Of a DNA stretch of 19,275 nt, positions 1-5,966 are shown piece after piece. The first letter of the stretch is position 1; the number at the start of each line of letters is the position of its first letter. The stretch is from the NCBI GenBank assembly GCA_034429475.1, contig DAOUGD010000337.1, positions 1 to 19,275 on the forward strand. The letters run 5' to 3'. The notes under the pieces were generated by a model, which saw nothing but the letters and a program-made list of their open reading frames with translations, was not told the origin of the DNA and did no database searches. This DNA is from JAKQHY01 sp034429475 (GTDB lineage: Bacteria; Chloroflexota; Anaerolineae; B4-G1; SLSP01). The position numbers and the translations under genes were made by a program.

Positions 1-108
1 TTGACGAAGAAAGCCATGACGGAGCTAGAAAAACGCTTGGAACGTTTGCCAGACTTAGGCAAATGGTTCGTGAAAATCACCCCCCTCCCAACAGCGGTGG
101 TGGGATGA
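1..108 (+). CDS. Possible 3' end of an upstream gene (hypothetical, partial)
   Basis: An open frame runs from the window edge to a TGA at 106-108 and gives about 35 residues. They include a charged helical stretch (ELEKRLERLPDLGKW) and end in PTAVVG. I do not recognise it. A second frame is also open here, up to about position 170, so coding status rests only on the plausible amphipathic helix. It could be the C-terminus of a gene lying to the left, or chance. Confidence 0.25.
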   Translation: MTKKAMTELEKRLERLPDLGKWFVKITPLPTAVVG

Positions 109-134
109 TTATTTCTCTGGAAACGCCTAACCTT

Positions 135-161
135 CCGTTGAATCCGTTGAATCCGTTGAGG
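135..161 (+). repeat. Three-copy 9-nt tandem repeat (CCGTTGAAT type)
   Basis: Units CCGTTGAAT (135-143), CCGTTGAAT (144-152) and CCGTTGAGG (153-161) lie head to tail just before the methyltransferase Shine-Dalgarno sequence. The same 27-nt element, with 3 differences by eye, occurs on the opposite strand at 10589-10615, so this is a dispersed repeat rather than a local accident. Confidence 0.75.
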
Positions 162-182
162 TCTTTTTAGGAGGGAGTAACC

Positions 183-848
183 ATGATGCGACTTAAGACA
201 TTTTTCGGAGCGCTCGCCTTTCTGGCGCTGATGGGCGCGGTGATGTTTCTCATGGCAGGGACGGCGAACCTGCCGTCAGTCTGGCTGTATCTGGGGCTTC
301 GCGTGCTCTTCACCGCCGCCAGCGTGTGGGCGATGTCCGAATCGGTGGCGAGCGAGCGGCTCAAGCCTGGGCCTGGCGCAAAACGGGAGCCGGTCTACAA
401 CATCGGCGCAGCCGTAACGTGGATCGCGCACATCGTCATCGTCTCACTGGATTTGGGACGCTTCCACTGGAGCGTGGGCTTTCCGGTCTGGTTGCAGGCG
501 TTGGGCGTGGTGGGGATGCTGGCGGGGATGGCGCTGCCCGTCTGGGCGCTGCGCCACAACGAGTACCTCTCAGCGCGCATCCGCATCCAGGGGGAGCGCG
601 GACAAGTGGTGGCGACGACCGGCCCGTATACCTACGTCCGCCATCCTAACTACGCGGGCGGGATGCTGCTCGGCCTGACCGGCGGCCTGGTCTTCGGCTC
701 GTGGCCGTCCATCCCGCCGCTGCTGATCTGGATCGGCCTGCTGGTCTACCGCACGCTCAACGAGGAGAAAGTCCTGTTGGCTGAACTGGAGGGCTATCGA
801 GAGTATGCGGAGAAAGTGCGGTATCGGTTTGTGCCGGGGGTGTGGTGA
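183..848 (+). CDS. Isoprenylcysteine carboxyl methyltransferase-family membrane protein
   Basis: A 221-residue integral membrane protein of the ICMT/PEMT methyltransferase superfamily, which transfers methyl groups from S-adenosylmethionine to lipid or isoprenoid-linked substrates at the membrane. Hydrophobic segments lie near residues 8-25, 32-50, 75-90, 102-122 and 160-190. The family signature is clear: GPYTYVRHPNY at 147-157, then the C-terminal EEKVLLAELEGYREYAEKV (194-212) ending in RFVPGVW, which forms the cofactor and substrate end in this fold. The length is normal for bacterial members. AGGAGG at 169-174 supports the ATG at 183; a second ATG follows directly at 186. The gene ends one base before the convergent histidine kinase gene, with no room for a terminator between them. 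The physiological substrate cannot be read from the sequence, because bacterial homologues mostly do not act on prenylated proteins. Confidence 0.85.
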   Translation: MMRLKTFFGALAFLALMGAVMFLMAGTANLPSVWLYLGLRVLFTAASVWAMSESVASERLKPGPGAKREPVYNIGAAVTWIAHIVIVSLDLGRFHWSVGFPVWLQALGVVGMLAGMALPVWALRHNEYLSARIRIQGERGQVVATTGPYTYVRHPNYAGGMLLGLTGGLVFGSWPSIPPLLIWIGLLVYRTLNEEKVLLAELEGYREYAEKVRYRFVPGVW

Positions 849-849
849 G

Positions 850-2031
850 CTACATAAGGAAAATTTGAAAAGTGGTTCCCTGCCCAACCGCGCTCTGGAC
901 GGTGATGCGCCCACCGTGGGCGTGGACGAGTTGCCGCGCAATCGCCAGCCCCAGGCCGCTGCCGACGCCCGGCGTGTGGGCGCGGGAACGGTCGCCGCGC
1001 CAGAAGCGGTCGAAGATGTAGGGCAGGTCGTCCGGCGGGATGCCGCTGCCGGTGTCCTGCACCTCGAGGCGGACGCCTTCGGCCTCACGCGCGGCGCGCA
1101 GGGTGATGCATCCGCCGGCGGAGGTGTAGCGCAGGGCGTTGGACAGCAGGTTCCCCAGGATTTGGTTGAGCCGCGCCACGTCTGCCTGGACGATGAGGGC
1201 GGCGGGATCGCAGAGCGTTTCTAACGTGATGCCCGCCGCTTCCGCCGGCCCGCTGAAGCTGGTGGCGGCGTCCGCCAGTACGTCGCACACGTCCACCGGG
1301 GCCAGGTGCAGCGGCAGTTGCCCGGCCTCGGCGAGCGAGAGCGTGCGCAAGTCCTCCACCAGGTGCGCGAGCAGGCGCGTCTCGTCCCGCGTGGCGGTGA
1401 GGTGCTCCGGCGTCGGCGCGTACACGCCGTCGAGCACGCCTTCCAGGTTCCCCTGGATGATTTGCAGCGGGGTGCGCAGCTCGTGCGCCACGTCCGCCGT
1501 GAGGTTGCGCCGCTGCTGGTCGGCGCGCTGCAAGGCTTCCGTCATGCGGTTGAAGGAGGCGGCCAGCCGCGCAAATTCCGGCGACCCGCGCTCCCGCACC
1601 CGCACCTTGAAATCCCCGTCGGCGACCGCGTCCGCCGCCGTCATTACTTCGGCGAGCGGCGCGGTGAAGTGCTGAAACGCCCGAATGGCAAGTCCGCCGC
1701 CCACGATGAGGGTGAGGAGTGGGAACAACAGGAAGCGATATTCGCGGAGTGCGAGGGGCGGGGTGGGGAGCGGCAGCACTTCAGGCGCGTGCCGCAGCGC
1801 TACCAACAGGAAGGCCAGCGCCATGCACAGAAAGATAGCCAGAAAGCCCATCAGAAAGAGGAAACGCACCAACAGGAACCGGTGTTTGCGCCGCGCGCCG
1901 ATCTGCGGGTCGAGGGTGTGCAGGTAGCGGCGCAAGTGTCCGCTATGCCTGCGCGCCCGCAAAAACTCACGCATCTGTGAGCGCGGATCATAGTCAGCGG
2001 GTGGCTGACAAGGGGGTTCACAGTTCGTCAT
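850..2031 (-). CDS. Membrane sensor histidine kinase
   Basis: A 393-residue two-component sensor kinase. A cytoplasmic N-terminal tail of about 50 residues precedes two transmembrane helices (about 52-79 and 100-118). A HAMP linker (about 119-170) leads to the HisKA dimerisation helix with phosphoacceptor His183 in DVAHELRTPL. The HATPase domain has an N box (N294, GNLLSNALRY), a G1 box (DTGSGIP, 326-332), an F box (YIFDRFWRGD) and a G2 box (GSGLGL, 357-362). All catalytic elements are present. The loop between the helices is only about 20 residues, too short for a folded periplasmic-type sensor, so it probably senses within the membrane or through a partner protein. The ATG at 2031 lies inside the last codons of the response regulator gene (14-bp overlap), indicating translational coupling. 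Met20 is an alternative start. The signal is unknown. Confidence 0.93.
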   Translation of the reverse strand: MTNCEPPCQPPADYDPRSQMREFLRARRHSGHLRRYLHTLDPQIGARRKHRFLLVRFLFLMGFLAIFLCMALAFLLVALRHAPEVLPLPTPPLALREYRFLLFPLLTLIVGGGLAIRAFQHFTAPLAEVMTAADAVADGDFKVRVRERGSPEFARLAASFNRMTEALQRADQQRRNLTADVAHELRTPLQIIQGNLEGVLDGVYAPTPEHLTATRDETRLLAHLVEDLRTLSLAEAGQLPLHLAPVDVCDVLADAATSFSGPAEAAGITLETLCDPAALIVQADVARLNQILGNLLSNALRYTSAGGCITLRAAREAEGVRLEVQDTGSGIPPDDLPYIFDRFWRGDRSRAHTPGVGSGLGLAIARQLVHAHGGRITVQSAVGQGTTFQIFLM

Positions 2032-2707
2032 TGAATTTGTACCCCACGCCGTACACCGTCAGCACATAGAGGGGATCTGCCGGGTCTGGTTCGAGCTTGC
2101 GGCGCAAGTTTTTGATGTGGGCGTCCACGCTGCGGTCGAAGCCGGTGTCCACGCTCAGCCCGTGCAGCCGATCCAGCAATTGCGCGCGGCTGAAGGTCTG
2201 CCCCGGATACTGCGCCAGCGTCGCCAGCAGGTTGAATTCGGTGTAGGTGAGATGCAGCGGCGCTCCGGCGCGTGCTACGCTGTGCCCGTTGAGGTTGATT
2301 TCCAGGTCGCCCACGCGCAGCAGGCCGGAGGTCTGCACGCCGCCCTGCGCCCGCCGCAGCACGGCGCGCACCCGCGCCACCAGCTCGCGCGGCGAGAAGG
2401 GCTTGGGGATGTAGTCGTCCGCACCCAATTCCAGCCCGATCAGGCGGTCGGTTTCGTCCACGCGCGCGGTGAGCATGATGATCGGCACCGCCGACTCGCG
2501 GCGCAAGGCGCGGCAGACGTCCAGGCCGTCCATCCCCGGCAGGTTGAGGTCGAGGACGATCAGGTCGGGACGCTCCGCGCGCGCCTGGGCCAGGGCGGTC
2601 GTCCCATCGCCCGCGCTCACCACACGAAAGCCGCCCTGCGCCAAATAGTCGCGGGCCTGCTTCACGATTTGAGGTTCGTCATCTACGACCAGGATGGTTT
2701 CGTTCAT
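2018..2707 (-). CDS. OmpR/PhoB-family response regulator
   Basis: A 229-residue response regulator, first gene of the two-gene operon with the kinase. The receiver domain (1-120) has the acidic pair D9/D10, phosphoacceptor D53 (LIVLDLNLPGMDG), switch Thr80 (MLTAR) and Lys102 (YIPKPFSPREL). The C-terminal winged-helix DNA-binding domain (about 130-229) carries the usual LTYTEFNLLATLA, SRAQLLDRL, RSVDAHIKNLRRKLE and VYGVGYKF elements. No residue needed for phosphotransfer is missing. The ATG at 2707 has no convincing Shine-Dalgarno sequence. A TGTGATACA-like extended -10 lies only about 12 nt upstream, so the mRNA may be nearly leaderless. Regulators of this class bind direct repeats on an 11-bp pitch, which matters for the candidate operators noted elsewhere in the window. 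Confidence 0.95.
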   Translation of the reverse strand: MNETILVVDDEPQIVKQARDYLAQGGFRVVSAGDGTTALAQARAERPDLIVLDLNLPGMDGLDVCRALRRESAVPIIMLTARVDETDRLIGLELGADDYIPKPFSPRELVARVRAVLRRAQGGVQTSGLLRVGDLEINLNGHSVARAGAPLHLTYTEFNLLATLAQYPGQTFSRAQLLDRLHGLSVDTGFDRSVDAHIKNLRRKLEPDPADPLYVLTVYGVGYKFNDEL

Positions 2708-2807
2708 ACGGTAGTTGTATCACAGTCAGGCTAAAAGAACAGGGGTTTCAACATAGATGGACAGGATAGACAGGATTTTAAACCGGTAAAGAGCGTGATT
2801 CCTCGTG

Positions 2808-2825
2808 GCCGCGCGGTAGCGCGGC
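2808..2825. repeat. Perfect GC-rich hairpin
   Basis: GCCGCGC (2808-2814) and GCGCGGC (2819-2825) form a perfect 7-bp stem with loop GGTA. No T-tract follows on either strand, so it is not a standard intrinsic terminator. Confidence 0.6.
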
Positions 2826-2865
2826 TATGAAAAATCACCTCTTAAAGCGCGGCTTTAGCTGCATC

Positions 2866-2914
2866 CGAAGGGGCTTGCGGCTAAAGGCGTTGCCTGTAAC
2901 CGCAAGCTCCTTCG
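2866..2914. repeat. 15-bp imperfect inverted repeat
   Basis: CGAAGGGGCTTGCGG (2866-2880) pairs with CCGCAAGCTCCTTCG (2900-2914). Fourteen positions are Watson-Crick and one is G-T. The 19-nt loop holds a smaller AGGC/GCCT hairpin. Just upstream, GCGGCTTTAGCTGC is a further near-palindrome. Confidence 0.65.
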
Positions 2915-2925
2915 TTCTGATCAGC

Positions 2926-3019
2926 CTCAGTAGATGAAAAATCTATGCGTAGTAACCACTTCAGTGGTTCTTTTGACGACTAAAGTCGTTACTACCAGCC
3001 CAAATTTTCATCTACTGAG
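2926..3019. repeat. Nested palindromic element with two internal hairpins
   Basis: The outer 15-bp perfect inverted repeat is CTCAGTAGATGAAAA (2926-2940) with its complement at 3005-3019. Inside, GTAGTAAC (2949-2956) pairs with GTTACTAC (2988-2995). Within that lie two hairpins: AACCACT/AGTGGTT (2954-2969, sharing bases with the middle stem) and ACGACT/AGTCGT (2976-2989). The whole could fold as a three-way junction or cloverleaf. The same plan recurs at 10383-10438 with different stem sequences. Confidence 0.7.
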
Positions 3020-3022
3020 CCT

Positions 3023-3445
3023 TTATCCTTCCGGTTTGTCTTCTACGGCGGACTCAGTTTCGGCGGCGGGGTGGGGCGCCGGGTCGCAGCAGTGACACCA
3101 GTGATGATGGTGATGACGCCAGTGCTCCCGCGCCTCCTCGCCGTGCAGCGCAGCCCAACGGTGACGCCGCGCGATAAACACGCCGCCCAGCGCCAGCAGG
3201 CCCAACGGGAAGGCGACGCACGCCAGCATTGGCAGCATCAGCAAGAGTCCGTGCCCGCCGAAATGGCGACCCATCATCGGCATCATCGGGTAGGATTGCG
3301 CCGGCGCCTCGCCATTCGGGACCATTTGCGGGTAATACATCACCTGGCGTCCCATCCCCAATGCCAGTGGGATGAAGGTCATCCCCACGCACAGAAAGAA
3401 AATGACGGCCAGGCCGCCCACCACCAACCACTTCTTGTCACTCAT
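3023..3445 (-). CDS. Small Met/His-rich membrane protein (hypothetical, possible metal binder)
   Basis: A 140-residue protein I cannot place in a named family. It has two transmembrane helices (about 6-30 and 66-92). By the positive-inside rule (KK at 4-5, ARRHRW at 92-97) both termini should be cytoplasmic. The loop outside the membrane is Met-rich with His (SYPMMPMMGRHFGGHG, 51-66). The cytoplasmic tail has a dense cluster HWRHHHHHWCHCC (108-120), with further His at 101 and 125. Such composition suggests binding of soft or borderline metals such as copper, silver or zinc, but no transporter or chaperone motif is present. GGAGGTG lies about 5 nt before the ATG at 3445. The gene points toward the two-component operon 315 bp downstream on the same strand, so it may be a target or an accessory sensor of that system. 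Confidence 0.7.
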   Translation of the reverse strand: MSDKKWLVVGGLAVIFFLCVGMTFIPLALGMGRQVMYYPQMVPNGEAPAQSYPMMPMMGRHFGGHGLLLMLPMLACVAFPLGLLALGGVFIARRHRWAALHGEEAREHWRHHHHHWCHCCDPAPHPAAETESAVEDKPEG

Positions 3446-3474
3446 TCTACACCTCCATTGGATTAGAATTGTTG

Positions 3475-3532
3475 GGGGAGTTTTCCCCGGTTACGCTTCT
3501 ACTATGCCAAAGGATTGTGAAGAATTGATGAA
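3475..3532 (-). promoter_or_regulatory. Candidate promoter and leader hairpin of the small membrane protein gene
   Basis: Read on the minus strand: TTCATCA (3532-3526), 4 nt, TTCACAA (3521-3515), 8 nt, then CATAGT (3506-3501) as a -10 box with 4 of 6 consensus bases. Two related heptamers on an 11-nt pitch placed 8 bp before a -10 is the layout of OmpR/PhoB- or SARP-activated promoters. The two heptamers match at only 5 of 7 positions. A 5-bp hairpin (3475-3488) lies in the leader. Confidence 0.3.
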
Positions 3533-3566
3533 GAGGTTGGGGAGGTGTGGTGAAATTTTACGAAGT

Positions 3567-3603
3567 GTTTTTCGCGGGCGGGCACAGCCCACCCGCGAAA
3601 AAC
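3567..3603 (-). terminator. 17-bp hairpin after the GH44 gene (terminator or REP-like element)
   Basis: GTTTTTCGCGGGCGGGC (3567-3583) pairs with GCCCACCCGCGAAAAAC (3587-3603). There is one G-T/A-C position and a 3-nt loop. It lies 17 bp past the GH44 stop codon, as expected for transcript termination or 3'-end protection. The stem has A/T-rich flanks within it but no separate U-tract on the minus strand, so a REP-type element is equally possible. Confidence 0.5.
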
Positions 3604-3620
3604 GCGCCTGAAATCAGGGG

Positions 3621-5822
3621 TTATTGCGTCCGCATGACGAGGGGCAGGTAGACGAAGGAACTCCATTCTACCGGCACGCCGGGGGTGACGACGAACAGGG
3701 TGATGGAGTTGGCCGGGTAAGAGCGAATGAAGTCGCCGAGCAGCAGCGTCTGGTTCGGGTATTGCACAATCGCGCTCAGATTGTCTGCACTGTAACGGTA
3801 GGTTGCGACGGCGAGGACCGGGTGAAAGCCGGTGATGGTCAGGGTGCTGACGAGCGGTTGGGCGGTTTTGTTGATGACCATCAGCGTCAACGCGCTGTCG
3901 GAACTGCGCTGAGCGGCGTAGATCGCCAGCTTCTCCTGATCCGCGCTGGCCGCCTGGACGCTGACGTCGCCAAATTGGGCGCCGTTGCCGTCGTAGTTGC
4001 GATACATGCGGAAGGCATACGCGCCGGGCTGGTCGGCAGTGGGCGGCCCCCACAGCGTCGCCAAGTCCAGCCCCTCGCGGCCAAAGAGTCCCAGGACGTC
4101 CGCCTGCGCCAGCGCGCCGTTGATGTGTTCCGGCGCGCCCCAGTTGTATTCGGTGATGGCCGTCTGGGTGCCGGGGTAATTTTCGGCCACCCACTGCTTC
4201 ATGCGGCGGATCATCTGGAGCGGTTCGTCGGTGGTATCCTCAATCCAGCTTTCGTCGTGATAGGTGGGATCCCACAACGAGCGGGTCGAACGCAGGCGCC
4301 GCGCCTGGGTAGCGGCGTCGCCCGCCTCCGACAGCGCCACGCCGCTGGCCGCCGGGTAGTAATGCACGTCCAGGTAATCCAGCAGGCGCACGCCATGCGC
4401 GGTTTCATACGCCTGCATCTGCTCCAAATACCACTCGGTGAAGCGCCCCCGGTCCGGATCGGTGGAGGCGGCGTTGGGGGAACAACAGTTGCCGGCGTCC
4501 GAGCAAAAGTACGCGCACCAGCCCCACGTCACCGGGCCGAGCGTCTGCGCGGAGGGATCGGCGGCTTTGAGGGCGGCAGCGTAGGCGTAGGTTTTGTCGC
4601 GCAGTTCGACGGCGGTGGTCTCGGCGGGGTGTACGTCGCGGTGGGTGCTGCTCCACAACATCGGCTCGTTGTCGAGGTTGTAGAACTGCACGCCCCCATT
4701 GGCCGCAGTGCCGAATTCCGCGACTAGATGGTTGATCCAGGTCGTGACAAACGTGGTGGTGATCGCCATACTGGTGTCGTGCGGGTCGTTGCCGGTGATG
4801 GGGATGGCGACGGGGTCGCCCGCGCGGAAGCCGCTGCCGCAGTCAGTGTCCCAGGGATCCACCGCCGCCATCCAGGAACGCTCCGGATCCGGCACCTGTG
4901 CGCCATACTTGCTGACTTTGAAGCCGCAGTCAAACGGGTGGCCTCCCACGCGGCGGTTGGGCGTCCAGCCGATGAGCGGTATAGTCATCAGCGTTTTGCT
5001 GCCGGTGCGTCGGTCTTGCGCCACAAAAGCGTCCGCCGACTCATTCGCAGCGCGGGGGATATTCTCGAAGTACCAGTCCGCGCCGGTGTTGTGGACGTTG
5101 ATCTCCCAGTTGTAGCGCGTGGTCGAGTTGCCGCCCCAGCGGCGCACCGGCAGTTGTAGCTCTTCCGCCAGGTCTTCGTCGGCAAAGTTCATCCCGTAGA
5201 TGTAGGGGCTGATGGCGTGCCGGTCGGCGGAGACATTCACGCTCAAGGTCGGGCCGCCGGTGGGAGGCACTGTTGTCGGCGGGGCTGCGCCGGTGTCCAC
5301 CAGGACAATTTGATCCACGTAGAAGGCGGGACGAGCGTCATTGGAGTTGTTAAACATCTCGATGCCATAGAAGCCAAGGGAAGTGTAGCCCAGCAGCGAC
5401 ACATCTATCTGCATCCAGGTATCGGCCACAGGCGTGATGGTCTGTACGATCTCCATGTCGCCATCAAAATGAAAGGTGAACACGACCGGGTAGCCGCCCT
5501 CCGCGCCGCCGTTGATCCAGAAGCGGAGTGTATCGTAGGCGCTAACATCCAGGCTGCTGTCCCAGTTTGCCAGCCATACGCCCGCCCAGCCGCCGTCGTA
5601 GGTGACGGCGATCGAGTGTGTACCTTGATAGACCGGGTCGGTGTTGGTGATGTTGACGGTCGCGTCATTGTAAGTCGAAGCTGCCCAGCCTGTCAGCAGC
5701 GCGTCGTCGTAGATTACGGTGTCCGCCGCTTGCGAGAGAGCGGGATTCCCCGCCCACAGCCCGCCCCACACGCTCAGCAGCAGGGCCAACGCCAGTAGAA
5801 GTGTCCATGGTTTGAGATGCAT
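3621..5822 (-). CDS. Secreted glycoside hydrolase family 44 endoglucanase/xyloglucanase
   Basis: A 733-residue secreted enzyme expected to cut beta-1,4-glucans such as xyloglucan or carboxymethylcellulose outside the cell. A signal peptide (1-32) is followed by a beta-rich carbohydrate-binding-like domain (about 35-177), a Pro/Thr linker (179-192) and the GH44 catalytic domain. The latter opens with ISPYIYGMNFADEDL and LPVRRWGGNSTTRYNW. The likely acid/base is Glu386 in YNLDNEP and the likely nucleophile is Glu558 in AITEYNWG, both in the family's usual contexts. A Cys-rich insert (436-447) is a peculiarity. The C-terminus is VYLPLVMRTQ. The longest frame begins at a TTG at 5837, but that TTG overlaps the GGAGGAG Shine-Dalgarno sequence. 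The ATG at 5822, 7 nt downstream of it, gives the signal peptide directly and is preferred. It is transcribed in the same direction as the upstream STAND regulator. Confidence 0.92.
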   Translation of the reverse strand: MHLKPWTLLLALALLLSVWGGLWAGNPALSQAADTVIYDDALLTGWAASTYNDATVNITNTDPVYQGTHSIAVTYDGGWAGVWLANWDSSLDVSAYDTLRFWINGGAEGGYPVVFTFHFDGDMEIVQTITPVADTWMQIDVSLLGYTSLGFYGIEMFNNSNDARPAFYVDQIVLVDTGAAPPTTVPPTGGPTLSVNVSADRHAISPYIYGMNFADEDLAEELQLPVRRWGGNSTTRYNWEINVHNTGADWYFENIPRAANESADAFVAQDRRTGSKTLMTIPLIGWTPNRRVGGHPFDCGFKVSKYGAQVPDPERSWMAAVDPWDTDCGSGFRAGDPVAIPITGNDPHDTSMAITTTFVTTWINHLVAEFGTAANGGVQFYNLDNEPMLWSSTHRDVHPAETTAVELRDKTYAYAAALKAADPSAQTLGPVTWGWCAYFCSDAGNCCSPNAASTDPDRGRFTEWYLEQMQAYETAHGVRLLDYLDVHYYPAASGVALSEAGDAATQARRLRSTRSLWDPTYHDESWIEDTTDEPLQMIRRMKQWVAENYPGTQTAITEYNWGAPEHINGALAQADVLGLFGREGLDLATLWGPPTADQPGAYAFRMYRNYDGNGAQFGDVSVQAASADQEKLAIYAAQRSSDSALTLMVINKTAQPLVSTLTITGFHPVLAVATYRYSADNLSAIVQYPNQTLLLGDFIRSYPANSITLFVVTPGVPVEWSSFVYLPLVMRTQ

Positions 5823-5849
5823 CGGTAACTCCTCCAAACACAGCAGAAT

Positions 5850-5966
5850 TTATGGGATGATAGGGTCGAGGCCGTTGGAACAGGTTCGCCCCGACTCCAC
5901 GCCGTAAGTATACACTTCTCCGGTGGAATTTGTAGCGATGACAGTGAAAAGGTACTTCGGGTTGTC
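5850..5966 (-). pseudogene. Remnant of a secreted protein (Fn3-like C-terminal end)
   Basis: Directly after the STAND gene's TAA, in the same frame, 38 further codons run to a TAA at 5852-5850. The peptide contains FTVIATNSTGEVYTYGVES, which reads like the last strands of a fibronectin type III or related Ig-like domain, and ends in GLDPIIP. About two thirds of its third codon positions are G or C, as in real genes here. It has no start codon or ribosome binding site of its own. I read it as the decayed 3' end of a former gene. Stop-codon readthrough of the STAND gene or chance are alternatives. Confidence 0.4.

Larger units (their letters stand above)
2708..3022. other. Gene-free stretch packed with palindromic elements
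   Basis: This 315-bp gap between the response regulator and the small membrane protein has no convincing gene. It contains a 9-nt-period motif (2756-2779: GATGGACAG, GATAGACAG, GATTTT), a 7-bp hairpin with a 4-nt loop (2808-2825), a long 15-bp stem-loop with one G-T pair (2866-2914) and a nested two-hairpin element (2926-3019). The density and variety of inverted repeats suggest accumulated short mobile or REP-like elements rather than one regulatory structure. Confidence 0.75.

Noticed and set aside
2735..3022. CRISPR-like array or tRNA in the palindrome-rich gap
   Set aside because: There are no regularly spaced identical repeats with unique spacers. The cloverleaf-like fold at 2926-3019 lacks the T-loop GTTCRANNC consensus and a plausible anticodon arm with 7-bp acceptor stem.
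3504..3611. 35-codon plus-strand ORF (MPKDCEELMKRLGRCGEILR...)
   Set aside because: It reads plausibly but has no Shine-Dalgarno sequence, overlaps the minus-strand promoter region and runs through the 17-bp hairpin, whose bases dictate its second half.
3624..4727. 367-codon plus-strand ORF opposite GH44
   Set aside because: Antisense shadow of GH44 with Gly/Arg/Val-rich random composition; the GH44 motifs on the minus strand are unambiguous.
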